A stretch of 64,000 nt of DNA from Pyronema omphalodes (Eukaryota; Ascomycota; Pezizomycetes; Pezizales; Pyronemataceae): positions 186,001 to 250,000 of the forward strand of contig JAJJXM010000029.1 of the NCBI GenBank assembly GCA_024516155.1. The letters are read 5' to 3'. The position numbers and the translations under genes were made by a program. Each line of letters begins with the position of its first letter. Position 1 is the stretch's first letter. A model generated the notes under the pieces. It had not been told where the DNA came from, did no database searches, and saw nothing but the letters and a program-made list of their open reading frames with translations. Shown here piece by piece: positions 1 to 14,167 of the stretch.

Positions 1-781
1 AAACGTGTTTCTATTCCCACCCCGGCGAATTGAAATCAATTGCGCAATCATGCAAACCATGGAAGCATGGAAGTACTTTTTTCCGAGATTTCCTGGTCCC
101 TGGATTTTTGAGCATAGGATCAAGGCACGCTCGGATTTTCGGGGCGGATCTTACGGATCACTGGGATCAGCCCTATGTGCCGGCACGATGTCGCCGTGTC
201 GCCGTCGTCGGGGTGAAACAGCCATGAAATCGGAACCGGAACCGGAGCCGGGGGCATCACCGGGAGCATCACCGTACCTAGATTCATAGAAGCCGGAAGC
301 TATGAAGTTTCACAGCCGGGCAAGCTGTAAGCTGATTAAATCCTACGAGAATACGAACATACAAGCAGCGAAGTATATATCTACAGTCTGTATACCGAAT
401 CGTGAATTCCAACAGGAACTTTCACTAGGAATGGGAATAAAAGTCACCACCCAATTCCAGGCAGTTTTTTACGGTTAGGGTTAACCGCATGAAGTAGATA
501 CCTTGACGGAACCTTGATGACACCTGGACAGGACATCAATCAGGGTCTCGTTGTGATCTGATCTGTGAATATCATATCCACTGTGGACATCGGCACCGGC
601 ACGTTTTCTCGCCACATCGCGTCCGTATCCACCAGTTCCAGCTCCCAGTTCCAGCTCCAGTTCCCCTTACATTACACCATCCCACCATCCCATCCGTGAC
701 GCCATCCCATCCCGCCCCATCACGTCGACGCGAACCTCGCCAAATTACGCCAGGATCCAAAAGACGATCCAGCTCAACACG
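1..781. other. 5' flank of USB1, no gene seen
   Basis: Open frames here are short and overlap one another on both strands without recognisable protein features. The last 200 bases are C-rich and pyrimidine-rich, as expected of the promoter and leader of the downstream gene. I see no RNA gene or repeat. Confidence 0.6.
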
Positions 782-2056
782 ATGCAAACCCCGCTGGTCG
801 ACTACCCCGACACCTCCGATTCCGATTCCGAGCCTGAAGCTACTCCTCCAGCCAAGAAACTCAAAATTAAATCCGAGCTTTCTACGTCTGCCACGATTGC
901 CACGGTTGTCACGCCTCCTTCGCTCCCTTCGGTTTCTCCGCTCCCACAACTTCCGCCGCTACCAGCACGTTTCCATAACCTCTACGCCGTAGCCCCCCGT
1001 ATCGGAAAAGAAGATGATCCAACATTACATGGAGGTAGAAAACGAGCTATTCCTCATGTTCAGGGGAATTGGCCTACGTTTGCGTTTATAGAGTGTAAGT
1101 CTACCGGTGGGTCCTGGGGATTAGGGATGCTTGATGGGGATGATGCTGGGGATGGGGATGGGGACGCTTGTTGGGATTGTGCTGATGGAACGAGGGTTTT
1201 TGGAGAGTGTAGAATTTGATACGTTGGAGAGGATTTATGAAATTGCGAAGAAGGCTTCACGGACTTCACAGATATCCGGGTTATTCCAGACTACGATTGC
1301 TCAGACTTCGCAGGCAGACACCGAGTTTAAGCTGGAAAGTCATCTCAAATCGGATCTTGGGGCGGAGCTACCGCTGCATTTAAGTCTTAGTAGACCGAAT
1401 GTATTGAGGACTGAGCAGAGAGAGGGGTTTTTGGAGATGGTAACGGAAAGGGTTGGGAGGATTAAGATGAAGCCGTGGGTACCACCGATCCTTGGGAATT
1501 TTAATAGAGTATGAGGAATAGAGATATTGGGCTGACTCACTAAGGTTTCCAGTAACCTTCAACGGCACTATGTGGGCATCGAATTGGGATAAGACACGCT
1601 GGTTTTTGGTACTTAAGGCGACTGTTGGTAAAGGAAAAGAGGTAAGCCCTGATTTCTTCCCTTTCTTCGTTTTCATATTCAATACTACAGTCGAGTAACA
1701 TCAATCAGCTTCCCAAGCTATTGGACCTAATGAACCGGGCCTTTGCCGTCTTCAAGCAACCACCCTTAGTTACACCCGGTGGCGGCCTTGACGGCTTCCA
1801 CGTTTCTCTAGCCTGGAGCTTAACTGAACCTTCTTCTGAGGCAAAGCGCGCCATAGAAGAAGCTTTAGAAAAAGCGGGATATGGGTCAGAAATTAAAGTT
1901 AAAGATCAGCAGGATCCATTAAAGATGGAGGTCAAGGAGATTAAGGTTAAAATTGGGAATGTGGTGCATATCATCGAGCTTGGGACTGATGGCACGGGTG
2001 CTCAGATTAATGGCGCTGCCGAAAGCCGGGTGGGCAAACGTAAAGCGAGTATTTAA
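782..2056 (+). CDS. USB1: U6 snRNA 3'-5' phosphodiesterase Usb1/Mpn1
   Basis: Four exons: 782..1094, 1195..1474, 1545..1641, 1691..2056, giving 351 aa. Usb1 trims the oligo-U tail of U6 snRNA and leaves a cyclic phosphate, protecting U6 in the nucleus. The fold is a 2H phosphoesterase and both catalytic H-x-S motifs are visible, HLS near residues 166-168 and HVS near 267-269. The family signature LHGGRKRAIPHVQGNW lies just before the first splice. An acidic/serine-rich N-terminus precedes the domain. Intron 1 is 100 nt; the acceptor ending at 1194 is chosen because it restores the frame (FIEW-FLE). Intron 2 uses a GTGGGT donor that joins KP to FPVTFNG. Start at 782 is the first ATG in this frame. 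Identification is firm; exact borders of introns 1 and 2 are moderately sure. Confidence 0.9.
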
Positions 2057-2778
2057 GAGGGGGCTTTTCATTTATAGAGTGGATTGGTATCTCGTGATGG
2101 CTTTTTCTATACTATTTTCTTGTAGAATTATATCGGGTTTAATAGCACACGATCATATTCTTACCCCTCGTCATCATACCGCAGGGCGTTCATGGTTCCG
2201 GTTCTCTACCGCAACCGTGCTAGCTCGCCAATGATAGCGCTGCGCAGGTCCGATTTATCTTGATTTGCATGTGAAAGCCTATGAACAGGTGTTCCTTAAT
2301 CGACAGTGTAGTGTGAGCAACGGACTCAAAGGTATCTGGAATTAATTTACGAATATTTTTATTTTTGCATCAGATGATTTAAGGTTACCCCATATTCATA
2401 TTTAACTTTCTAGAAATCATAATAAAACCTCCCAGACTCACAATAATTTTCACAAATTTCTTAATATATATCAAAACTAATCGGCGAGGACCCTGCACAA
2501 ACCGGAGCAGCCTACCTTGTGTTCTAGAAAAAAAAAGACGGGAAAAGACACGTCCGAAAGGCCAGCGAATAGACCCCCTCCGCGCTAACTTACCTAGCTG
2601 CTAGCTGCTACCTACGGGCTACAGACGCGAGCGAGAAAACGTCAACCCAGACATTTACCCCATACCTTGCTGTCCTCTCTCGAGTCTCGACATTCTCAGA
2701 CACCTAAAACACCGAAACACCTCAGATTCCAAGCCGCAACAGTAGCAACAGCAGCGAAACATTACAATAGAAACAAAA
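2057..2778. other. intergenic, USB1 3' flank to EPT1 leader
   Basis: AT-rich around 2340-2480, then C/A-rich from about 2560 toward the EPT1 start, as expected of a 3' trailer and a promoter/leader. No gene seen. Confidence 0.6.
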
Positions 2779-4551
2779 ATGCCCTCGCGACCAAAACCTA
2801 GCTGGGTAGATACCCGAGCGATGCCGCCTCCGAAGACATTACGAAATGGTAAGTGAGCAAATAACCCCGAACCCCGAACTTCCAACAAGCCAGCAACAGC
2901 ACAGCACAGCACAAAACACCCCTTTCCCGAGATGAGACGAGGCTGATAGATTCCGTGCCGGGGAAAAACAGGCGCAAATGATCTTAGTAAAAGGAGATCG
3001 GAATTACCGGAGGAACAATTGGTTCATCTAAAGAGTTATAAATACCAGTCGGTGGATAAAAGTTGGATCAGTAACCATATCTTGAGGCATTATGTGTGTT
3101 TTTCCCAATCCTCCGCCGATCCCGATCCTCTGCGGGGTCTTTTACGATTTCCGATATCTATTCTCCTTCTCGCATAGCTACATACCATGACCTCATACCG
3201 AATAGAACAGAACTTGCGCTGACAGTTCCCCCCTCCCCTTACTTCTGCCGATAGTGGAATTTCATGGTTGAACTTCTTCCTCTATGGCTAGCTCCTAATG
3301 CCGTAACATTACTCGGATTCGGTTTCATTGTCGGAAATGTATGCCTACTGGAAGCATACATTCCGGATCTTGTAGGACCTGCGCCGAGCTGGGTTTACTA
3401 TAGCTTCGCGTTTGGGTTGTGGGCTTATTCGACTATGGATAATATCGACGGAAAACAAGCTAGACGTACAGGATCTAGTAGTCCGCTTGGTGAGCTTTTT
3501 GAGTAAGTTCATGAACCCCCCAGCTTTGGCTCCTTTGAGCTCTTCTACAATTTAGAGATTTTGTAAATTTGGAGCTCCCGCTGATATGTGATAGCCATGG
3601 AATCGACTCCCTGAACTGCACCCTCGCCTCCCTCCTCGAAACCGCCTCCATGGGACTCGGTGCCACTCCCGCCGGTGCCTTCACCGCCCTGATCCCCTGC
3701 CTCCCGATGTTCTTCTCCACCTGGGAGACCTACCACACGCACGTTCTCTATCTCGGCTACTTCAACGGCCCCACGGAGGGTCTAATCATCGCCTGTCTTC
3801 TTATGATAGTTTCCGGGTTATTCGGGCCCCAAATCTTTTCTCTTCCCATGCGGGAGACACTCGGAGACTGGGTTCCCTACGGACACCTAAACTTCCTCGA
3901 CGTGTGGATCCCGATAATTTCCGGCGCCTTCATCTTCGCACATCTCCCCGGTTGTGTTCTCAACGTAATCGCAGCACGAAGAAAAGCCAATCTTCCAATC
4001 CTCCCGGTTTTCTTAGAATGGACACCGATTATTGTGTTCACCTCCGCGATTTGCGCTTGGTTGGGAAGTCCTAACACTAGCTTGTTGTCGGAAAATAGAT
4101 TGGTTTTGTTTTGTGTTACACTTTCGTTTGTCTTTGGAAGAATGACTACCAAGATTATTTTGGCTCATCTTACAAAACAACCTTTTCCTTATTGGACCGT
4201 TTTGTTGCTCCCCCTTGTTGGTGGTGCGGTTTTGGCAAATTTACATGTCCTGGGATTGTAAGTCTCCCCGTGGTGTTTATATCCCCTTTACCCCCAAAAC
4301 AACTCCCCCCCAAAAAAAACCTCAAAAGAAGCTGCCACTAACACCCCCATAGGCCCGCAATATCCGCAGAATTTGAACTCCTATACCTAAGATCCTACCT
4401 AATCTTTGCAATCATTGCATACTCGAGATGGGCAGTTTTGGTGATTAACTCGATTTGTGGATACCTGGGTATTAAGTGCTTGAAAATCACCCCGAAGAGA
4501 ACTTATATCCCCATGAATGCGGCTGGGGGAAGGAAACAGAGGTCTGCTTAG
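2779..4551 (+). CDS. EPT1: choline/ethanolamine phosphotransferase (CDP-alcohol phosphatidyltransferase)
   Basis: Five exons: 2779..2848, 2972..3093, 3255..3502, 3595..4257, 4353..4551; 433 aa. The enzyme moves phosphocholine or phosphoethanolamine from the CDP-alcohol to diacylglycerol, the last Kennedy-pathway step, in ER/Golgi membrane. The CDP-alcohol signature D-x2-D-G-x2-A-R-x8-G-x3-D-x3-D is complete: DNIDGKQAR at about 126-134 and GELFDHGID at about 143-151. Intron 3 splits the codon of Asp147. Several hydrophobic segments follow, with a basic C-terminal tail. Length matches yeast Cpt1/Ept1 (about 390-410 aa). Substrate choice (CPT1 versus EPT1) cannot be read from sequence alone, so the symbol is approximate. 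The start is the first ATG, 70 nt before intron 1. Confidence 0.9.
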
Positions 4552-4643
4552 GGTGTTTAAGCGGGTGAGGGGAGAGGAGAGGGGGCAGGGAATGGGAAGA
4601 GCTGGAAACAAACGTTTTCGGGTGTAGATAGAGTGGGTTTTGT

Positions 4644-4710
4644 GGGGAGGGGGGGGGGGATGAGAGGGGTGAGGGGTGAGGGGGGTGAGGGGTGAGGGGT
4701 GGTGAAGGAA
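4644..4710. repeat. G-rich tract and GGGGTGA minisatellite
   Basis: An 11-base G run is followed by about five imperfect copies of a 7-base GGGGTGA unit. It lies about 100 bases past the EPT1 stop, probably in the 3' trailer. The G runs could form a quadruplex (inference). Confidence 0.75.
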
Positions 4711-4870
4711 ATGCGGATGTTGAGAGAAGAAAATGAATAAGGAGAAGACGAAAGAAAGAAATAATTAGCATCAAGATATGAATCAGGCTTGTGGGAGACG
4801 CCAAAAAAGATGCTATAAAGGTTAAAAAAAAAGAGAAAGAGAAAGAGAGAAAGAGACGGAACATATATCA

Positions 4871-4918
4871 GGATATTGGAATATTGGAATATTGGGATAT
4901 TGGAATATTGGAATATAT
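4871..4918. repeat. ATATTGGA tandem repeat
   Basis: About six imperfect tandem copies of an 8-base ATATTGGA unit, one copy changed to ATATTGGG. Confidence 0.8.
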
Positions 4919-5940
4919 ACCAGAGGTACAGAAAAAAAAAATAGAGAGAGAGAGAGAATATTATAATGTTAAAAGAAAGTTTAATAATGATGCTTCAATA
5001 GTGTTCATAGGTGTTCATAGATAGAGGTTGATAGAAGATGATAGAAGCTATTAGTTACATAAGTTAGTTAGGAATTGATAGGAATTGGGAATATCAGAAG
5101 TATCTGTCTGTCTGTCTGTATCTTTCGTTGTCTTTGTATAATTTTCTTATTATAGACTCCGTCCGTATTCACATTTGTTATCTGTCATTTATCATTTATC
5201 ATTTATCATGTTAGACTGTTCTGTTGTTGTCGTTTGTAGACTTCTTATTCTTCTCCCCTTTTATTCTTCTTACTTCTTACTTCTTCCTAATATCACAATA
5301 ATATCACAATAATACCTACAACAAAGCACTAGCCAAACTTCCTTATACGTTTCTATTCGTTTACTCAAAAAACTGCCAATATCGTAGCTACAGCTACAGC
5401 TACAGCTATAAAAAATCATAGCAACTCAAAATTTATTACACCCCCCGCCCACCTTAACAGCAACAACAAAGAAACTTTTTAAAAAGCAAAACAAGCAAAA
5501 CAAGCAAGCAAAACCCATCTGCCAATGCAAAAAAAACAAAACCAAAGTCTAACCCCCTTACACAAAAAGAAAAGAAAAAACACAAAAAGAAGAAAAGATA
5601 AAATCATGTCGTAATATACCTATTCTTCATTATTACCCCTACCCCATGTGTCATCACCATGACGTATTTCTTGTTCTGTTCATAAACATCTTTTTTTCTT
5701 CCATCATCGGATTCACTTGTATCCACTTTACTGAATCATGTTCCTTGTAATCTTTCTAATCCCTTGTAATCTTGCGTATGTCCATACCTGCATACTTCCA
5801 TACTTCCATACCCCAAACCTGCATACCCCCAAACCCTCAAACTTCCCAGAGCTTCAATCCCCGCAAGATCCACGCAAAGCAATTACCCCAACACCGACTA
5901 CACCCCCTTCATCTTATCTTCTCTCCCCAAAACCTCCACT

Positions 5941-8364
<2,424 letters not shown>

Positions 8365-9960
8365 GCTTAAGCTGCGAGACGTACTGAGAGGTTTAGTAGG
8401 GCGGTTGTGTTGACAGTTGAACGAGCAAAATCCACGCGTAGACAAGGACGGTAAAGCTGTTGAAGATACGGGATGGCGCTGAGTATCGAGTTCGAGGCAA
8501 AAAAATGTTTTGGAGAGCCGCCAGTGCACGCTAGCTAGATTGCTTGGCAAGGCTATCGGTTGTCGCGTCGCATGCGCCTCACTCATTATCACTTATCATG
8601 ACTCTTTTCAATCGATTCACACATTGCAAGTAATATGTAAATAGGTTTCATGGAGCTATAATTAATTGATATGAATTTTTTCATGATGATATTACATAGA
8701 ACGTTCAAGGCACATACTGATTATATACTTCTCCGCCCTGTCATAAATGCTGTCGACAAGCTTTCTGGCTCGACTGGTCCAGACCCTGCGCCGGCTATGT
8801 ACCTTACGTTCGCGGCTATCCAAAAGTGTGGAGGAAGACTCAGTCACTGCGCTAATTGCGGTAAATGAGCTAATCGCCTTTGCCATTTACAGAGAAATTG
8901 GTACTGAATTGATGTCTTCGGTTAAATATCATTTGCACATGCTATTAGCGAGTTCTAAGGTCACCAGCCTCGGGCAATAATGGTTTCATAAAAGCTTCAT
9001 TATGTCTGATCGTGATGTTTCCCGGAAAGCCTCTACGCGGCAATATTGAGCTGTGGTATGCAATATCATTCTGAAATATATTTTTGTAGATAGACTTGCG
9101 AACCATCTGCCTCAATCCACCTGTTTTACAATTCGTCATGTAAAATTGACTGGTTTTTAATCAGGTAAAAAGGCTATAAAACAGCTTTTGACTGGTATTT
9201 GACCCTTTGGAGACACTAAATAGTAGCCAAAATCCTAACTATTACATTTCCGAGGAAATATCTTCTACGAGCATGTAATTATTTAATCTACTATATCATC
9301 CATGCTAGATCCAACCTTTCAATATGAGACACTCGCCAAACGAAAATCCACCGGCATCGGGAGAAGTCGGGATATAGCAATGTATTCCTTGAATTCCATC
9401 TCCTTGATTGTGTCACAGCACAATTGATATCTGGTTGTGAGTGGTGAAGGCTGCAGATACACCTTTACAAAAGGAAATGTAGATTCCGTATTCACCCGGT
9501 GAAGCTGCCGTGGATTTTTGAGGAAATCATTGAGTTGGGAAGAGAAAAATACTGTATTGTGATAATCAGGTAAGTATAGCAATCAAATCAAGATATTATT
9601 CCTCTTGCAGAAACATGATGTCATTTCAAAACAAGTATAATTTAATTCAGCCATACTTTAGACAAAGGCAGTTGACCGCTATGAGTAAGACCGCGCAATC
9701 ATTCATATCCGCATGAAATTCCAATAGCAAAACAAAGGTATCCTCTGCAGGAAAGCATAAACATAAAACGCCAATAAACAAAATTAGCACTTGCAGAAAT
9801 AAGTCGAAACACTGCCCATGGTTATCCTGATTCATTCATCTTGAAGCCACGCCTAAAGCCGTACGCGCCGTAAAAAAAACATCTAGCCCAAAAAATTACC
9901 GGGCTATTGAGTCGTAGTTCATGCCATCATGCCATCATCCCATCTCTTCCGGGGCCGGAA
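8365..9960. other. PRP43 promoter side and unannotated intergenic DNA
   Basis: 8365-8592 is an open in-frame extension of PRP43 read as its leader. 8593-9960 is AT-rich with only short frames. The longest on the minus strand, 9582..9319, would encode 87 aa resembling no family I know. No RNA gene or repeat recognised. Confidence 0.5.
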
Positions 9961-10436
9961 TTACTTCTTTCCAGTCAGCTCCTTAACCTTCTCCTTGAAA
10001 CCATGGATTTTGTTCCTATGACTTGCATCAGTCACCGGCATAATCTTTCTATCATCTCAAAAGGTAGTCCCCACCTCGCAATTTGGCCATCTCTCGACGC
10101 CGGTGTTCCGAAAATCGATCCAGCCGGTCTCTGGAATCTGCTTGGGGGTGTTTTCGCGCTGTGGTCGATTAGTGGCTTTCTTCGCTAAACTGCGGGGTAG
10201 CGCGCTTACGCATCCCATTCCTTGGAGCTGCAGTAGTTCCCGTCATTAGCCTGGTTGATGAATGGATCCGGAATTGAGAAAGTTGCAACTCACAGTCTTC
10301 GATCAGTGGGAGATAGTTCTGGAGGAGTTGTATTTTCAACCCTTCGTACTGTTGATGATAGATCTGATTTTTCTTGCGCGGGCATAGTAGGAGGGGTTTT
10401 TTGCTTGGTAGTGGTGGTGGTGGTAGTGGTAGACAT
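9961..10436 (-). CDS. small conserved-looking protein of unknown function, four short exons
   Basis: Joined by eye: 10436..10294, 10227..10210 (18 nt), 10158..10075, 10015..9961, giving about 99 aa; the last acceptor may instead end at 10022, adding two residues. Each intron (66, 51, about 59 nt) has a good donor (GTGAGT, GTAAGC, GTGGGG) and a CTAAT or CTGAT branch site just before the AG, and the frame is kept through all of them. The protein starts with an eight-Thr run, is Ser/Thr/Pro-rich, then has an SKEWDAAKTPPSRFQ stretch, GSIFGTPASRDG, and a lysine-rich end FKEKVKELTGKK. I recall small ascomycete proteins with a similar SRFQ...GSI..TP.SRDG core and a lysine-rich tail; function unknown to me. 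No signal peptide or membrane segment is visible; likely soluble. Confidence 0.7.
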
Positions 10437-12755
10437 GGTATTTTTTGAGCTGTGGAGTTCTTAAAAGTGGGGTTTGAGAGCCTTATTATATTCCCAACAT
10501 GGACAAATAGTAATTCACATCCAACCTAGACCGGCAGGCCTTGAATCATACAGCTGTGACTGTATGCAAGCCTTCGTAAGGATGAAGTGGTGCTGTTACG
10601 GATAACCCTTGTGGGCATCTTAGCAAGGGATTCCCTAGCTAGCCAGAGCTAAACTTTAAAGCAAGAGTCACCTATGGTAGATAGCGAGTCGCAAAGACAG
10701 CTTAGATAGACAATTCTGAAAGTGCGGAGTTCTTTTGTTGGGTGCAGCTGTAAGCACTTTCGTTACAGATACCCCGCCATTATCATGCAACATCTTGGAA
10801 CTTGCCCGCAATTGATCGCACAGCAAAATTACTTTAGAAGAGGACGCGCACGCGATTTATCGGGAATCCAATTATTCCCGGGGTTGGAAACACTCGGCCC
10901 CAGCTTTGGGCGTTTGAGGTAAAACCCTGCGGGATGATACTCACATGATATTCGCAATTCCAAGACCCTGTCAGTCCAATCCATAACGCAAAAGTAGCCT
11001 TGGCATTTCCATTACGAACCATCATCTCACTTCAGGAAGAAGTGGCTATTTGACGACTCAAATTTGATGGTTACTGATGAGTCCCTAGTCCTAAAACGTC
11101 TTGATTTTTAATCAATTTTCCAGATTTTCTCGCTTCTCGTTGTCATTACGCAGAACGTCTGGTGGGATGTCAGTTCACAGTCTTGACTAGCTACATATAG
11201 GTAGCTTTTCTCATTCTGGTATCGTCTATGGTGCCATAAGGTGCACACGTAACTGTTTTTTTTTTTTTTTTTAAGGAAACTTATAGCTTGCAGCACTTAT
11301 CATGCATGCACTTCATCTTTTGCGAATGGATTTTCAGTGCAGGACACCTTGGCGAGAAACTCAATTACCACGCGACAAACCATGACGTTTCAAACCTTAA
11401 CTTCATGGGAGTGACTGTCACACACGTCTAAGCCGCCGTTAAGTAGGTTTTTAGAAACAATTATCAAAATTACCGCAACAAACGAAAAGGAAACAAACAA
11501 CAAACCACAAATATTACCGCATGAAAATGGTCGGCAATAGCGCGGCATGGTTACAGGGCTTAGGGCTAGGTGAGCTCCGAAGGCTGTGTCTGCGTTAGCG
11601 CGGACGAATCCCGAACGGCCGGTTCATATGGTCATCACAAAACACAGCCCCGAAGCTTGTGAAAGGGCGGTAAATGATAGAAAAGGCAACTGGTGGTGAG
11701 ATATCCGACACAACTTGGCGATCATGATATGCGGATTAGCGGTACCGAGTTAGTGGAACCGACTGGCAACTGAATGACTTTGTACTGCACGGCATTTCGG
11801 CGAGCGAGAAATGTATTTCCCTCACTCACGTCATCTCACTCTGCATGGCAGATGTCACCAGATCTGTGCAGAGTAGGTAAAGTAATAACAACCTATCTCC
11901 AATCTAGAAATCAATCTACATAGAAAGGCTAGTTGTTAGAGCAAACGAAACTGAGGGAATACGTAATGAGACAGCACGAAAATGCCGCCGTTGCCTGGTC
12001 GTAATTGAGTGCAAATTCAATATGGGGAAAACGATCGATCGATATTGCGGAGTATCCGTCATGCAGTAACGATGCTATTTTATATTGAATCACTATTGTA
12101 GGATGTCTACGCGGAGAATCCTGGGATATTAAAGATAGCCGAACTTGATAGACGTGGGGTTAAGCTGATTACTGGAATATACCGAGATTGTATCGCGCGA
12201 CCTGTTGGAGTGTATCAATAATCGCCGAAGAAATGGGAATAATTCAAGTTGATTCATAAGGCCAGCAGTAGTTTCAGCTAGTCAGTTGTGATACTGACGT
12301 GTTATGCCAATTTGAATTTCCACGGTAAACCGTTTGATCATTAGAATCTAAGCACACTTGTTGTCGCCATTGATTAATGCCTCACTCGCTTCACTCGCCT
12401 CACTATCTTGAATCAATAATTGCCATTCAATATGTAGATACAACGCAGTTAATCCACCATAGGCATAAACCTCATCACCAAAAATCCCAAACAACTTAGA
12501 TCCACAACACAAAGCTTCAACCCTCAAGCCAACTCAAAGCCGTCCGTCGATTCATACATCATATGTATGGCAGCGGGAAAGCAAGCCACAACGTCCTACC
12601 TTACCCCACACATGGAAGGTAATATTCCCGTGATGTAGAGCCATGGGTAAAAAGAGCAAGTCGGTGCGATGATGGGTGACCAGGTTTGAACCATGTGATC
12701 ACCCCTGGTGATGGCAAAAGCATAGTTCACTATATGCTCTCACCAATCCAAGCGT

Positions 12756-12774
12756 GGGGGGGGGGGGGGGGGGG
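12756..12774. repeat. 19-base poly-G tract
   Basis: Uninterrupted run of 19 G in intergenic DNA. Its exact length is uncertain because such runs are prone to sequencing error. Confidence 0.85.
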
Positions 12775-13572
12775 TCTGGCAGTTAGATCTTGACGGGGGT
12801 TTGATTCCAGATTAGATCGGAGCTTATTACAAGGCCTCGGCGCATCGCTGGTATAAGCCACAGCTACCGTAGAGACCATTGAGCAATCCCTTACCCAGTT
12901 ACCTTCAAAGCCTTTGGTTACGACTTGTAACAGATTAATAGTATTCTTGAAGAACTATTCCCGGAGTATGCCAACTAGTCTAAGTACACTTGACTAATAC
13001 ACAGATATGGGAACACTTCCACAAGAATATCTCCTACCAAATAGATGTCCTTGCAGGTGTTGTTTCTTACATATATGAATGGAGTTTCAAAGTTATTTCC
13101 GGACTTTGTTGAATACAAGCTTTGAGAATATACCAGGTGTAATGATTATCTGTCTCTGTCTCGGTGAGCTAAAGTTATCTTTAATAGCAATTTGTATATT
13201 TAATGACCAAGGTATACGTTACAGATCAGCACTGGGACAGTGGGACTGCTTGAAATTTGCATTAAAAGAATTGCATTAAGTTTTTGCGTTTCTTTTACTG
13301 AGTTCTTATTGTTGAAGGTCGCCTAGAGTCCAGGTGTCTTTGCCGCACTTAGGGCTTATGTGACTGGCACGTGGAGGTGGAGTTCACACATTGGGTATAT
13401 CTCCCTCTGTAGATGCGTAGAGCTAGATTACCATCGTTCTCAATGAATACACTCTTCCACCTCCACCTTTCTCTCGCATTCCCGTTTCACACTTATTAAT
13501 AATCTGATCGATCTACGTATGCCGCAGCCCTGTCTTATGCTATCTTGATGTATTACTGCATCACAATAATAG

Positions 13573-13598
13573 TATCTTTCTTTCTTTCTTTCTTTCTT
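13573..13598. repeat. CTTT microsatellite
   Basis: About six tandem TTTC/CTTT units in otherwise unremarkable intergenic DNA. Confidence 0.85.
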
Positions 13599-14167
13599 CA
13601 TTTTCTCATTAAAAAATCACATTTTTAGGCTTATTATACAAATTTTAAAGTTGGTCGGTTCATGCTTCGATTGAAGGCTCTGGAAGCATGGATAATACAT
13701 GATAGGTGAAAATGGATTCTGGTGAGTTTATAGCAGCAATTACAGGCGTATCTTATGCTTTTGTCGAGGTCGAAGAGAAGGCCGTCATGGTAACTCTCAT
13801 CAAGGGACATATCTCCTAGGATAACCCCATTACTCCGAAGAATAATTAATAGATATGAAAACCCCTTAGATAGACCGCAGTTACACGGAGCCGCATCTGA
13901 CGGACTGCATCCTTGGGCTGTGGATCCTACTAGGTGATGGTTTGTTTTGCGGATACTGTAAAATACACCATATTATCCTTGTAGAACCGAAACTGTTACA
14001 TAATAGGGCACTGCATTATCGTGTACTTTCCAATTGTTACGAGGATATAGCTTTCTAATTTCAACTTAAGGTGTTTCTTTAATTTTATCCAACTATATAA
14101 AATACTTGTAATATTCTCAGCATCCCTCGGCGATATCAATCACCATTTCCTGTGGTAATTGTTTGCT

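Larger units (their letters stand above)
4552..5940. other. intergenic between converging EPT1 and PRP43, low complexity
   Basis: Starts with G-rich and GGGGTGA-like repeats (about 4644-4710), then purine-rich and AT-rich DNA with an ATATTGGA repeat (about 4871-4918), a short GTCT repeat near 5100, CAACAAAG-like A/C tracts (5450-5600) and pyrimidine-rich sequence. No coding signal on either strand. Contains the 3' trailers of both converging genes. Confidence 0.65.
10437..14167. other. 3.7-kb gene desert
   Basis: No frame above about 66 codons with protein-like features on either strand. Contents are a poly-T run near 11260-11272, a 19-base G run at 12756-12774, a short hairpin near 12675-12706 and a CTTT microsatellite near 13573-13598. 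Base composition is close to that of other spacers here. No RNA gene, terminal repeats or relic transposase seen. Confidence 0.55.

Noticed and set aside
5..289. 94-codon frame at the left edge
   Set aside because: Low-complexity end (Glu-Pro, Gly-Ala-Ser repeats) and no recognisable domain; overlaps another frame of similar quality.
572..949. 125-codon minus-strand frame opposite USB1 exon 1
   Set aside because: Arg/Gly-rich shadow of the real USB1 coding strand.
12655..12710. Possible 5S rRNA fragment containing GATGGGTGACCA
   Set aside because: Only about 12 bases match the 5S C-box region; the flanks do not resemble 5S and the local hairpin explains the symmetry.
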